Shown: positions 14,801-27,169 of the stretch, piece after piece | How positions within the stretch are numbered: the stretch's first letter is position 1 | How the letters are laid out: the number at the start of each line of letters is the position of its first letter | Origin: Chamaea fasciata | Taxonomy: Eukaryota; Chordata; Aves; Passeriformes; Sylviidae | Assembly (NCBI GenBank): GCA_029207755.1 | Contig: JARCOQ010000005.1 | Location: 54,835,563-54,899,562, forward strand | Reading direction: 5' to 3' | DNA: 64,000 bases | The notes under the pieces: generated by a model | Told to the model about the DNA's origin: nothing | The model's input: the letters and a program-made list of their open reading frames with translations, nothing else | Database searches by the model: none | Program-made: the position numbers and the translations under genes

Positions 14801-17800
14801 AGAGACTGCCAGGAAGTCCCACCTGCAGTTTGGAGAGCCCAGGACTGGTCTCATGGGCAACTGCTTCAGACCTAGGCACCTTCACTGTAACTGGCTCCTG
14901 GCAAATGAAACAAATGCTCACTGCTTTAACTGCATTTAACTGCCTGTCCTCAGCAATGGCGGAGAGGCTTTTTACAGGTAATAGGTTGCTGAAGCCAAAG
15001 CAGAAGTTATAAATCCTGTAGGCTCCATGGTTTCTGTCCATAAAATTTTCCTTTGTTTTCTGACCCATGCCCCACGCATTTTGGACTAAATGCATTTTGG
15101 CGTTAGCTGGGTTTTAACTGGTTTTAACTTGTTTTCATGGTGGAACACTCTTGGTGCAATGCAAGATGCATAGTTTCCTTTTGCAGGGGCTCAGAAGGGA
15201 AGGGCTGATGCCCTGGGGAGGGAGCCCTGCAGGCTTGGAGCCCTCCTCCACTCCCTGTCAGAGGATCACTGGCCACATTTATTCCCCAGGATGGTGGACC
15301 CAATCCCTGGCCTGCTCCAGCCTCACAAACCTGCACAGTCAGGTTTTGAGCCCATTTAATTCAGACTGCCTTGCCTGGTTATCCTCACTAGCATTTTCTG
15401 CTGGCTGCTCCTCTAAAAACAGTTCCTTTCCATTCATGGTAATGCACTGAAGCACTTGATTTTCAGCAAGGAATGGTGTCACCATTTTGCCACTAATAAA
15501 GAAGAAGAAGAAGAAAAAAAACTTTCAATCAATCAGGGTCTATTTAACACATTAGCAATTTTCCTTCATTTTTCTGTCATCCTGCATTAACAGCCGTGGG
15601 GTCAAATCCAGCCTGGTGTAATTCCAAAGGAGTAACACCGGGAATGAGCTTCACCCTTTATATCGAATGTTGCTAAAAAGGTCTCGATAATAGATTTTTT
15701 AAGTTCTTGATTCAGAATACTAATCAAGTCCTTTAAAAAGAGCACTTGAGTGGGATGCTACTAAAACAAATATGCTCTGGTATTTTACACCACATCTTTC
15801 TGTCCTGTTGCTCATTTCTGTGTGAATATATGAGTTTTGGGAAATCACTTTCTGCCACAAGGTTTGTTCTCAAGCAGTACATGGGTCATCCATCCCTTAT
15901 CTCACACCTTCCATGCAGCCTGAAAAACAGCCCACAGGACATCCAGCCACATGCAGGTCCTAGCCAAGGGTTCTTCTTCATGGGCAGTTTTCCCCAGCTC
16001 TCCAGAGGTCAGTGCTCAGCTCAGTCCCCACCGCAGCTCACCAGCAGCACCCTGTGACTGCACACCTGGAATTTCCAGCTCAGCAGCTTCTGGCCATCTC
16101 CGCCTGATGTCCCAGTGGGCACCAAGTCCCTCCATGGAGACACCACAGCACAGGAACAAAGTAAATGCGGCACCGGGTGGCACATCCTGCATTTTGCTCC
16201 TCAGACGTGCTTTGCACTGCTTCCGTGGTACCACAGCCAATGCTGCACACAGGCTCTGCTACTGGGAGGTCTGGGGCTGCCCCACCACTTCACCCTCTCC
16301 TCTCTAGCACCAGTTTCCTTTTCACTTCCCTCTGACCTGGTGCCAGAGCCCTCCTTCCCTTCTGCTTTGGGCTGAGGGTACAGGAGAGCAGCGTGGTTGC
16401 CCAGGAGCCTGCCTGGCCATGTGCCCCCAGCAGACAGTCTCTGTCATCACCCTGAGGGTAAACAGAGAGGCACCAAAAGCCATTTTGAGCCAGAGAGGAA
16501 TCAAAACACGCTCGAGAGTGCTGGTGACTCACCATGTCACCAGAGTCCCCCAGGTGAGAGTCACCCTGTGACTCAGAGAGTAGGTGCAGTCACCCTTCCC
16601 CACGGGGCAGCCCACAGCCTGCACTGCTTCTCCCGACAGCCAGGGCACCCTGAAACATCAACCAAAACTCCCCCAGTCCCAGGAAATGTTTCCCCAGGGA
16701 TTGCCCAGGCTGGCCAGTGCAAAACATGACCACCAACCACAGCTGAGAGCTGAGTCCTGCTCCGAATTGAGAATTAGTTCAGGAATGCACATGGACAATT
16801 ATTCCTGATTTTCAGGGGGGAGCTCTGAAAGTGCCTGAGCTTTGCCTCGTGTGGGCATCTAAATGTCACTACTGCTGGCAGCTGCTGCTAAAAACAACAG
16901 GGGTTAGAGCTCTGTTTTCAGAAAGCAGCTACTTTGGTGGGGTTTCAGGCCTCCCCAAGGGAGGCCAGCCATTTGTGGATGTATCAGATGAATGCTGTTT
17001 GGGCACTGATGACATTCACATGGGCCAGGGGCTGCTTCATGGCTTTTCTTATATCCCTGGCTGTACATTAGTTCAGTCCAGCTCACTCTTTCCCCAGTTT
17101 TTTTTCTAGTGAAAAAGCGATTTCAAACCTGCGATAGCAACAGTGCTGTCTGGAAAAGACATAATCAGACCTCCATAACCCTCAAAATAAACAGGAGGAG
17201 TGAACATGCCACATATTGCTATTTTATCATCTGTATTCCCCCCTGGTTTGTAACAGCCAAAACTTCCCAGGAGGAAATTCCTCTTCCAAGCAAGGGCAGG
17301 CTCTTGCTCCACAAAACACCACTAAACTCTTGGATACCGCTTCAGTCAGAAGAGAAACATGAAGAGATGAGTCAGAGGAGCACTTCCTCTGGGAGCTCAG
17401 GCCCTGCTCCTTCCACCCTCTGAAGGGATGCCCAGCAGGATTAACACAGCAAACCCCAATCAGTTCAGATGCTCAGATAATCTTCTAACAACGAATTACA
17501 TTCACAGAAGATGCTCCCACAGCTTAGAGAAATCTTTTCTCCAAGTGCCTAAACATGAATTTATTTGCTGGGAATTCTTACAGTCTGACAACACCCAGAA
17601 CACAACACCCTGTGCTAACACATCAGGGCATATTTTCAGGACATATTTTCCTGAAACCTGCTGCCTAGGGAAGAAACCTGCATGCTCAATTATATCCATG
17701 GCCTATCCCAGGCTCATAATCACTGACCCTGTCCCTCCACAGGCAAACGTCACGTCCCCAAGTCCACAGCCAGCAGAGTCACACCATGGATGGCACTAGA

Positions 17801-18875
17801 CACTCCATCCCCACCTCTGCAGGGGTGGCTGCTGTTGGGGAACAACCCAGGCTTCCCCAGCAGGGATGCCTCTGATTTACACCCAGCAGGACACAGCCCT
17901 CCGCCCAATCCCCCCCAGCCCACACAGCGAGGCTGGCGTGTCACTCCAAAGTGACTCGGCAGGAGCCACCAGCAGGCCCTGGGAAGGGCTCTCTGTCCCT
18001 GCCACCTCCACCAGTGCCATCCCCTTCCCCATGGCCACGTGCAGTCAGGAGCAGCGGCGGGAAGAGTGTTAAACCCCAGCAGTTCTCCAGCACAGCACAG
18101 CAAGGAAGCTCCGGAGACAGACATTGCTCTCCTCACCCAGCTAAAAGCTGCAAGTTACAGAGTTATGCTCTCACTTCCAAAACCTGATGGTTATGGTTTG
18201 GTGGGCAAAGAGGGTAGGCAGCATAAGAAATTAACTTCTTTTTTTTTTCAGCATCACCCGGCAGGAGTTCATTGCAAAGCACAAGCTAATACGTACATCC
18301 AGTGAACAGCAACCCCGTATTTTATTTCAGGTCTGTTGGGTATTGCAGGGAGGAATATGAAAGGCTGTGTTATTCTGCAGGAGCAGTTTTCCTTGGGAAA
18401 GTATAGCCAGACACTTAATCCCAGGAATATTTATAGTTAGCATAACTCAAATGGTGTTGTGCATGCAGTTGGTTAGTCTAAAGTGGAGCGTCATGCAGCT
18501 TGCATTAATGCTGGCAAAGGCACTTTATGGAGAAACAGACTTTATGCTTACAATTATCCCAGCCCAATATGGAGTGTCTCTGACTAGCAGAGAGGAACTG
18601 ATGCCTGCCATAAGGAAGCCCAGCACTGTTACAGAGGTGCCTAACGCCAGCTGCAGCAACGCAAACAGCAGCGGGAAACGGCAGCCACAACAAGTGTGGG
18701 ATTCCTCCTCCTGGCCAGTTTTGGGATCCCCCTTGGCTTTCTTCTGCTTCTTCTTCTTCTTCATCGCTGACTCCTGCGTCGAGCCGGCGCTTTTCTCCCC
18801 TCCGGGTGCCTTCCCTGTCTGGCTCTGGGCATTCGGGGACGTGCTGTGCCGGGCTTTCTTCTCCTCCTTTCCCAT
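2519..18875 (-). CDS. SSPN: Sarcospan, three coding exons
   Basis: The CDS joins 18875-18552, 7765-7679 and 2884-2519 on the minus strand and encodes 258 residues (human sarcospan has 243). Sarcospan is a tetraspan-like protein of the muscle sarcolemma that sits with the sarcoglycans in the dystrophin-glycoprotein complex. The lysine-rich cytoplasmic N-terminus (1-60) leads into CCGCRFPLL and TM1 (about 68-91), SSSLLVRDTP, TM2 (about 104-125), TM3 (about 138-160), a large extracellular loop with Cys170, 177, 179 and 199, TM4 (about 205-231), and a cytoplasmic tail containing MWKHRYQVFYVGVR. The start is the first true ATG in the exon 1 frame and gives MGKEEKK, matching the family start MGK. 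The three exons join in frame with GT-AG borders. Intron 1 is 10,786 bp and intron 2 is 4,794 bp. The family assignment is certain; only the transcript ends are unknown. Confidence 0.96.
2885..7678 (-). other. SSPN: SSPN intron 2
   Basis: The 4,794-bp intron runs from donor GTACCT to acceptor CTTTCAG. It contains a (TG)10 microsatellite at 5904-5924 and a 200-codon chance frame at 4826-4224 that resembles nothing known. The stretch 7000-7140 is AT-rich with TAATAATC and AATATTAA motifs. No other gene is seen. Confidence 0.85.
5904..5924. repeat. (TG)10 microsatellite
   Basis: Uninterrupted TG dinucleotide run within SSPN intron 2. Confidence 0.9.
7679..7765 (-). CDS. SSPN: SSPN coding exon 2
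   Basis: This 87-bp exon encodes residues 109-137, the rest of TM2 plus the short loop with ISYQPDEKTC. The acceptor is TTACAG just above 7765 and the donor is GTACCT just below 7679, a weaker donor than that of exon 1. It is phase 0 on both sides, so skipping it would keep the frame but remove most of TM2. Confidence 0.95.
7800..7816. repeat. A-tract
   Basis: Homopolymer of 17 A on the plus strand, that is 17 T in the sense direction of SSPN, about 35 bases upstream of exon 2. It may act as an extended polypyrimidine tract. Confidence 0.85.
14560..14715 (+). repeat. MIR-like ancient SINE fragment
   Basis: The order of segments matches the MIR/tRNA-SINE core and 3' region: a block with ATCTCAAAGC, then an AACCCCACTTTGCAGGGG block, then GGTTAAGTAACTTGCCCAAAG and AGCCAGTGGCAAGACACAGG. 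It is diverged, consistent with an old insertion in intron 1 of SSPN. Confidence 0.6.
15588..15660 (+). repeat. Possible ancient sauropsid repeat fragment
   Basis: The text AATCCAGCCTGGTGTAATTCC followed by AGGAGTAACACCGGGAATGA resembles a diverged repeat common in reptile and bird genomes (inverted GGTGTAA/TTACACC blocks). A related short piece occurs at 1635-1672. The family name cannot be fixed from sight. Confidence 0.3.
18552..18875 (-). CDS. SSPN: SSPN coding exon 1
   Basis: This exon encodes residues 1-108: the cytoplasmic N-terminus, TM1 and the start of TM2. It ends after ATA ATT and is followed by a consensus donor GTAAGC (minus strand, 18551-18546). The exon is phase 0 at its 3' end. 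Residues 39-48 are almost all lysine, which is more basic than the mammalian N-terminus. A CpG-rich stretch surrounds and precedes the exon. Confidence 0.95.
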
Positions 18876-19410
18876 TCCGGCGGACCTGGGGCTTTCACGT
18901 GCGTGTGTGTATGTGCGCCCGCCGGTGGGGGTGTGAGTTTTCTGCCCCCCAAAGCTTCGCTTTGTGCCGGCTGAGTTGTTGCTGGTATTTGAATCAAGGA
19001 GGCTGAACAAATATGGAAAACATTTGGAAGCAGATTGTCAGAGCTTCGAAATGCCACATATAGCCCGGAGAAGGGGGGGATGCAAGGGGGGTAGCGCACT
19101 GCCAACGTGCAGGCGCCGGCTGTGCGCGCACGGGGCTGGCCGAGCGCGCTCACACGGCTCCACAGGTGTGAGCCCACCTCTGGGGCTTGGGGACGAGCCG
19201 AAGGGGCAAACAGCAGCGCAGGAATTCCGCACTGCCGGCCGGGGAACAGCAGGGAAATCTGCCTGCCCAGGGCGCCGGGAACGCTCCAGTGCCCGTGCAG
19301 GGAGCAGGCAGGTAGGAGCTCCTGGCACCGTGGCTGCCCTGGGGGTGACCGGCAGGCAGAGCGTGGCTGGGGGCACCCACGCAGCACCGTGCTCATTCCA
19401 CACACCCGCT
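18876..19410 (-). promoter_or_regulatory. SSPN: SSPN promoter region and 5'UTR, CpG-rich
   Basis: CpG-rich sequence upstream of the SSPN start codon. It contains a CACGTG E-box at 18896-18901, a CArG-like box at 19007-19016 (CCATATTTGT on the minus strand, one mismatch to the SRF consensus), an E-box CATTTG at 19021-19026, and a TATA-like CTATATG around 19064-19058 about 185 bases upstream of the ATG. The motif order (TATA-like, E-box, CArG-like) would suit a muscle promoter. The transcription start is not known. Confidence 0.5.
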
Positions 19411-22400
19411 GAACCGCTTCAAATTGGTGCGTCCCGGTGGGAGGGAGCCGATTGCGTGTAGGGGAAGTACGAAATTAACACAGATGAAAATACAACCTAA
19501 TGTCCTGGGGAGCCAAAAGGGATCCTGTCTCTTCCCAGAAATTGCAAAAGCACACCTAAGCATGTTTATGATGAAGCAGACAGGGACCAGCAGTGAGGAC
19601 CGGTGCTTCTGGGCAGCCAGTGGTAGAGCGTGGAGCAAACATCTGCTGAGGGTGTTTCCAGGGCTGCAAGTTATCCTTACCAGGAAGATTATGTTACCTA
19701 AGAGAGAGGGATGTCTTATTGTGGACATGTGGTCACTGCACTTCGTCCATATGTGGGCTCAGGCTGGTGCTTGGAGACAGCACAGCAAGAGAAGCGGTGG
19801 AATTTCTCCTGAAATACTCAAAAACTGCTCTGTGGCTGAATCCAGTGCTGGGAGCCCTGGCAGAGCCTCTCAGACGCTGAAGGGGCTCACCCATGCAGGT
19901 GCCAGCAGGACTGGGGTCTGCAGAGACTGAATTCTGGCTCTGTGAAGAGGAGGGAGCAAGAAGAGGTGGGTGCTGAGTGGTCCCGTGGCAGGGCTGTGCT
20001 TGCCGCCCTGAGTTCAGCGAGGCCACGGTGCACAAATCCTGCAGGGGAAGACCAAGGGAAGCAGGGAGGCTGTGGGAAGCTTGTGCTTAGCTCAGGCCAG
20101 AGGAATTACTCAAAAGCTTAGGGGTAAACAGGTGCTTAAATGCTTTGCTGGCCCGGGGCCAAGTGTGTACAGCCTGATGTACGGCATCGCTCCTCCATGC
20201 GTGCAGCTCCGTGTCCCCGCTGGCACAGGGACACCCTGAGGACACGTGGGCTTGTGCTGCTGCCCCACAGACACCAGTGAGAGAACCTTAAATGGTCCAG
20301 CCAGCTCTGTCCCCACCACGGGGCTGTTTGGGTTTTTTTTTTCCTTTCCCGTAGAAGCAGACAGCAAGAGCAAAGCGTTAGGAGTAGTGGGGCAGGTGGA
20401 AAAAAGACGTCAGAGACTGGAGGAATCCCCTCCAAAATTGCCTTTGGATGTGGCAGAGCAGCTCAGCTGGGATTAGCCAAAACAGTGAGGTACTCGGAGA
20501 GGATCTTACACATGCTGATATAGCATCAAGGAAATATTTCCTCCGAAACACTGGCAGTGCCTTCTGAGAAACTACTCCATTTCCAGCTCTTTATGGCATT
20601 TAACAGCAATGAACTGTGTCTTCTGTATTAATAAATTATGATGTCACTTTGTTTTATGGATTAAGCAATATCCTCTTTGGTTATTTATAATACCAAACGG
20701 ATGAAAGAAAACTAGAAACAAAGTGGTTTCAGATGCTTTCTGCACACACAACTCTCGTGCTACATCCATAGAGCAAGACTAAGATAATACATTGTTCAAA
20801 AAGGAAGAGGAAAATAAACAAGAGGTGAAAAAAATGGAAAAAAAATCCTTCTCCTCTAGTCATGTTGCGTGGAGTATCATGTTTTCACAGTTTCCCACCA
20901 AGATGTTTTGTCACTATCATTCACTTTTTAAAATATCCTTACAATAACTTGCACTCTGGTGTATCTTGCCTCTCAAAGCCACACGCAATTATATTTAACC
21001 ACAGCTCTGAGAAGGACAGGGTGTTCAAGGATCAACACCAAGGTCAGACCAGGAAGCAGTGGCAAAGCTGAGCACATGCTTAAATGATGCCCAGTTGAAC
21101 ATCTACCCTAATAATAATTACAGTGAAATGAAGTTAGAATTTTCCTTTATGCCCATCCGTTTCCCTGGTTCTATCCCACAGATTTTTACTGTGGTTTTTC
21201 CCCCAGGAAAATCCCTGGTTTAGCACCTGGATTTGTGCTGGCAGCTAGATTTATGATTGTTGTCTTCTCAAAGGGCCCAAAATCCAATTTCTTTACTTGT
21301 GCCGACATTCACAGTGGTTTCAGTGGGAGCAATTGCCTGAGGAGGATGAACAGGATTTAACCCAAGGTACAAGAAATTACCTTACAGCGAATAACAACCC
21401 TTGTTTATCTCTGGGCTGAAGAATCTCTGGTAAAACAGGTGCCTACATATCTTTGCTGTACAGCAAGTAACTAAAAAAATGAGGCCATGCTCAAGGGCAG
21501 CAGGTGGAATATCTCCTACAGGGCATATGTGGGATGTCCACTTGGGTCCCAGATCCCTGCAGCCCTTTTGAAAATTCCAGCTGGTGTCCAGAGTCCTGAG
21601 GGCAGAAGAAGTCTGGGCCAGCTCAGGGGACGTTTTCTGAGCAGTAACAGAAAGGTTTGGGTATGAAACCGTAAATGTGGTCAATGTAGAGCAGAGTTAC
21701 CTTCTCCCAGTTGTTGGAGTTGTTTGGTCTGGAGTAGCTGTGCCACGTGGTTTTTCCAAGGAAAACAAAGACATTAGTTGCCATCCACCCTGGTCACACT
21801 GAGACAGGGAGCCTCTCCTTGGCTCCGTGCACCCTTAAAGGCATCTCCATCTTCGAATCCCACCATTTCTAATCTCTGCAGCTCTTTAGAGAGAAAATTA
21901 GGAGTCAAATACATCGAAAAAATTGTGGACAGGGATATTGCTGATTTTAAATGATTAGACAGTGTGTACCAGAGGTTCTTTTGTTGTGGCTAGATGTCCC
22001 TGGAAAACCAAACTCAGATATCTTACACGCTGGGAAGTTTAATGGGGACGGAGAAAAGAGACGGATGCAGGATCGATCTTCCATACTTATTATCTAAACC
22101 AGATTGTGTTTGCTGATTCCACTTGGCATTAACAATCGAGTGTAAAACAGCTGTGAAGGAACTCATAGCAATGACAAATTAAAAGAATTACATTTTTGGA
22201 AATGGAAAGATTAAACGAGGACACTGAAATAACACTAAATTTTCTCGAGTAATACATCTTCCGGATGTCACTTGGATTTTCCCAGCAACACAAGAATAAT
22301 CATTACCCTTTTATGCCCAAAGGCCCTGATTAAGTATGTTCTTAAATTAAGCACATGCTTGAATACCCTTCCTGGATGAGGATTTTTTTTTTGATTCGAG

Positions 22401-25400
22401 CCCAGCTAGCATCTCTCATGTGGCACGCAGTTGTAATTTCATGTCCTTTACACAAAATGAGTCATGTTGCACAGCTTTTCCATGGCCAGACACCATCCTC
22501 TGTAAAACATTGCCTGCTCTTGTCCCTCTCCTTGCCAGAAAGCAGCGCAGCCCGGGTGACGGTGACAACAAGTCAAAGAGCACACACAGCGCCAGGCGTG
22601 GAAAAGGCGAGGTCTGGGCTGCAGCTTTGTGGTGACACAGCCTTTCCTACTGCTTCTCCTAGGGCCACGGACACACAACACTGCCTGGGACTCCAGAAAG
22701 CCGGGATGTTTTCCCCACTGCCATCTTTGCCCTGGAAATAGAGCGGGATTGGCGTGGTTGGGCTGCCAGAGACGCACAGGCGCTCACTCCCACATAATCA
22801 CATTTACACAGATATTTTTCCCAGGCATCAGCACCCCGGCCAAGTGCCAGTGGCAGGGTTGCAGCACAAAATCCAGAGCAGCAGAATTAACAAGGAACAA
22901 AAGCTTGGACAGGGCTGTCCTTGTTGCCCCAAGTACTGCGGGACATTTGGCTCCCTTTGCCCAAGGAGCAACTCCACAAAAAGCTGCTGACCCAGGGGTC
23001 CCCTCGGAGATGCCACCCCCAGCATGACAGCTGGAGTTGGGAGGGAGCCAAATGTGCCACAGCCAGCCAAAGAATCACCACTCTCCAAGCCAGTCTGGGC
23101 TAAGGAGAAGCCAAGACCCTGCCTAACCCTTGCTTTGTGTTCCCCTGATCCCCTCACCCCGCAGCAAGATGTGGACTGCAGGGCTGGGCCAAGCACTGCC
23201 AAGTAGCCAAAGCTCAGCACAAAGACTGAGCTAAACTGGGAGAGGGTGATTCCCCATTAAAGCAAATTATGAAAGGTTCTCCCTGAAAGTCAAGTTGTGA
23301 TTTCCAAAACCTTATGCCCATTGACAACAGATAATAACAGCATATAGCTCTTGAAAGCACATTTGCATAAAAGACAAGGCCAATTAGAATTGGGTCCAAC
23401 ACATGCAATCCAGGCTGGCTTCTGCCACGGCCACTTTTAAAGTTCAGGTCATCTGGAGGTGAGGCTTGTTTTTGACAGGCTCTTCTGAGGCCAATTCATG
23501 TTGTTTTGAGTGTCTGTAGGCTCTGCTGTGAGAGCTGGGTCACGCCAGGTGATCTCCAGAGGAATCATCCATCCCACAGTATTCTTTGCCTGTGCTCCAT
23601 CTGCCCTTTTGGCATCACCAGGGGTAAGACCAGGGTACAGAGCATTTCACTTTAGCTGGTTGGGGTGACAGATGTGGAAAGAAGTAGAGAATAGGAGTCG
23701 TTTAATGTCAGGGTACTCCACCCCTGGGGGCCACTTATTTAACAATGCACCTTACTCCACCTTACTCCCTCCATTGCCTCTGACCATGAAGTAAATTTTT
23801 GCATATAAAAAAATCATCTTGGGAAGAAACTGTGCCTTGCAGTCTCCAAAATGATTGTGCTACAGCAGTTTAAATTCCTAGACCTTTGCTTTTGCTAGAG
23901 CTCCCTTAGATGTCTTGTGCCTGGGGCTCCTCAGCTCCAGCTGTGGTTCCCTGCATCCAGACGGTGGCCCAGGAATTTGTGGGGGTCTCCTGTATAAAAC
24001 TTAACAGTGCTTAAGCTGTCCATAATGATCTGGCTGTTCCTGCCTCATCTTCTGCTTTTATGGCAGGTTCTTTGGGGTGGAAGGTATATATTATCACATT
24101 TCTGCATGAGGCCTGGAGAGGATCCTTAGGGGCTGCAACTGATAGTCCCTCAATACTGGGCTGGAGAAGCAAAGAAGTGAGAAGCTGCGACGATACACAA
24201 AAGCAAAGCTAAGTGCTGCAGCTTGCTCCACACATCAACACGCTCTGGTGAGTATTTTACACCAGCCCAGAGACCTCTGCATCTTCCTGAGCAGGGTTAA
24301 GGAGTCTGAAAACCAGGGATGACCAGTTTACAAATGCTCTGCGCCCTTTCCAAAGCTGGTCCTCTCTCTCTTCCATGCATATTTGAAGAGGTTATCGTCT
24401 GTCAAAATATGTTAATGAGATATTATGGCTGTTAGATCTTCTCACTAGGTGTTAATCACTACCTGGTTAAACAGAGGCAAATCCTCTCAGCCATGTTCTT
24501 GCTGAGGATAACCATTAGGTCTGTTCTATGTCTGTGCTCACAGGAATGCATTCACACAGCTCCGTGCACATGCAGGGCTCAAGATGCTGCCTTAAAACAA
24601 ATACAGAAGTTCCAGGAAATCTGCCTGTGGCTTTACACCAGAACATAGGCATTGTGGGCAGCAGAGGGAAGGGCAAGGGCTCCTGCTCTCACTTCATTAA
24701 TGAGAGGGATAAAACGAAGGAGCTTCATAGCAGTGGGTGCCAAATGTGCTGAGCTTGTCCCATGCAAGTGGATGTTTTGTAATAAAATTAGAAAGGCCTT
24801 ATTTTCAAGAGACACATGAAAAAAAAATTCCTTCTGAGCCGGTGTAATGCTACCAGCAGCTCTAATAAGGTGTTCTCTCCAAAGATCCAGGACAAACTTT
24901 GTGGAACATATTCACACGTATCTCATTTCTTGCACTTTCTGCAACGCAAAGACACTCAGGGCTTTGTTTCTGCAGCTGGCTCAAGGTCTCATGCTGGCAC
25001 TCGGGCAGTCTCACTGTGTTACTGCTCCAGCAGTACTTCAAGGACTGATGTACTCACAGGCACGGCAGTTGCCTGAAATACACTTTTGGGTCCTCTGGAA
25101 GGCACCAGCTGGAATTTTCTGAGGAGAAATCAGTCTTCTAAAAGCAAGTGGCTGTGACTTTCCTCCAACCAGGGTCCACCATAAGTGGTGGCTTTTCTCA
25201 GAGTCATCTTTGGAGCTCTGAAGTGCCTGGGTGCCGGAGGTGAATTCTTCAGCCCAACTGAAGCTGGTTGCTGACCTTGGCATGGCCAAGATTTGCCTTT
25301 ACCTCATGGCTGGTTCAAAGGTGGACCCCATGATCTTCCCTGGAGGCAGGAGACCAGAGTATACTTGGGTTCATCTTTTCCAGTCTCCTCCTGAGTTTTC

Positions 25401-26139
25401 CTTAGCAACTACAGGGCCCAGTAGATGCTGGGCCGTAATCTTCTGTCTCACAAAGAGCTGGTTACTCCTAAAAATCAGTATCCCTTTGCTTCCTGCATTG
25501 CTGCATCAATGTATACCATTTATAAATCATCTCCACAGATGACCAAAGCTGACTGGCCTCCATCTGAGGTGAAACAGAAGCCTGGGGTCTGGGCTAGAAC
25601 TGTGTGACAGATTTGAGACCCTCGGCCTCTGCCCACCTCTTCTCTGGAACAGCCCCCTGGCCCTTGTCTCTGCCCTCCACCTGGGCTCAGCTTCCCTCTG
25701 AGCAGCAATACCAACATGGCTTCATGCTGTAATTTAAAAGGGTTCTTGAGGACACAGAGCCCTCTGCGCTGCCAGAATTACTGCATGTGCTCCACCAGAT
25801 GTTGAAGAATATTCCCTCCCATCCCAAGTCACTCTGGGTATTATATTTCCCTGGCTTGACATTGTTATGAAATGTCAGAGCTTCGCAGCTTGTCTGACTC
25901 TCTTTTGCAATGTTCCCAAGGGAACACAACCACTTCCAAAGCATTGGTTGGGTCCGGCAAGCCCTACGGACTTGCACCATCTTTCCCTCCAGAAGAACCT
26001 TGACCATCTCTGCAAGATAGGTGAGGCGTAGTGGGGTAGGAGGTGAAAGCAAGATGAGCTGAAAGCAGATCTGGAAGGTGGTTGCTGGTGGATTTGTCTG
26101 AGGGCTGCCTGGGGACTGCTTTTAGTCCATATTTTTCTG
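19411..26139. other. Intergenic region, SSPN to BHLHE41, left part
   Basis: No gene recognised. AT-rich blocks without repeat character occur at 20560-20710 and 22080-22350 and could be conserved non-coding elements. A CACGTG E-box lies at 21744-21749. The open frames are under 170 codons and resemble nothing known. Confidence 0.6.
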
Positions 26140-26640
26140 TCACACAAAAGAGGGAGGAGTGCGTGGTGAAATTTCCTGATGACACAGACATGCGAGCGCT
26201 TGTCAATACAGAGAGGCCCCTGCCTATCAAACAGGAAGAACTGCGTGACCTCGAGGGTGGGAACAATGGGAATAGGACAAAATTCAATTGTGCCAAATGT
26301 AAGGTTTGGCACGTAAGGCTGAAGGGCCAGAGTTTCTCTGGGAAAATAAAACCTCTCAGGCGCCTTGGCTGGTCACAAGATTCCCTTGAAATGGCAGCAC
26401 AGCACGGCCATAGAAAAAGGTAAATGTGAGAGAGGATGAATCAGGTATTTCCCACAGGGGACTGAAAAGTATTGGTGATGGAGAACAAGTACTGGTGGGC
26501 CCTGTGAGGTGGCTGCACTCAGTTTTATTCATCTCTATTAGAGAAAGATGAACTGAGACAGGACCAAGTGTAACAAAGGGTGTTCCTGTGAGATGGGGGC
26601 TGCAGACCCTACTTATTAAAATAGGAAACTCGAAGGGATT
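26140..26640 (+). repeat. CR1 LINE fragment, including reverse transcriptase remnant
   Basis: In one plus-strand frame 26150-26330 reads KFPDDTD, then VNTE, then NRTKFNCAKCKVWH. This is the order of the CR1 reverse transcriptase region around the catalytic (F/Y)ADD and the downstream KFN-KCKVLHLG block. The Ala of the ADD motif is Pro here, so the copy is dead. Downstream text such as GCTGGTCACAAGATTCCCTT and GGCTGCACTCAGTTTTATTC continues the usual CR1 order to about 26640. The ends are diffuse. Confidence 0.55.
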
Positions 26641-27120
26641 GCCTGGTTCTGTCCAACAACATTAGAGGTTAGAGAGGACACGATTGATCTATAAATATCC
26701 TGTGTTAAACTTAAAACAATGTTGGCACAAGGACAAATGGATACAAATGGCCATGAGTGTGTTTAGCCTGGGAACCATTCTGGCCACTGGAGCAGTGAGG
26801 GGGAGGAACAGCAAGGAACAGCTTGTTGTAAGGCACTGCAGCATCAATTTTTGAATTGTACCATTTGACATAGGGCTTGAGATGATTCAGTGATGCAGGA
26901 AGTGCCTTCCCTTCCAAATCCCCATTATGGGTACACTTTTGGAGCCTTCTTGCTCATATGGGTGCCCTAACTCGGCCACAGAAGAAGACAAGGCTGTCAG
27001 ACCCCTGACCAGCTGTGTAAGGGCTTGGCATAATCAAACTCCTAATTTGTTAGTGGAAACTATTTTGATTTCATCTATTTCTCACAGAATAAACTGGAGT
27101 TCCAGTAACCAGTTCAGTTT
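26641..27120. other. Intergenic, nothing recognised
   Basis: Unique-looking sequence between a CR1 fragment and a pyrimidine tract. No coding signal on either strand. Confidence 0.5.
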
Positions 27121-27168
27121 CTTCTTCCTTTTTTTTTTTTCTTTTTTCTTTTTCTTTTTTTTTTTTTT
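27121..27168. repeat. T-rich polypyrimidine tract
   Basis: Interrupted T tract of about 48 bases with scattered C, immediately before a MIR-like fragment. Confidence 0.85.
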
Positions 27169-27169
27169 G

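Larger units (their letters stand above)
7766..18551 (-). other. SSPN: SSPN intron 1
   Basis: The 10,786-bp intron runs from donor GTAAGC to acceptor TTACAG. It holds A-tracts just upstream of exon 2 (7800-7816 and near 7949), a MIR-like fragment (14560-14715), a faint ancient repeat (15588-15660), and a CACGTG E-box at 11563-11568. No nested gene is supported; the open frames are short and have no recognisable domains. Confidence 0.85.
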
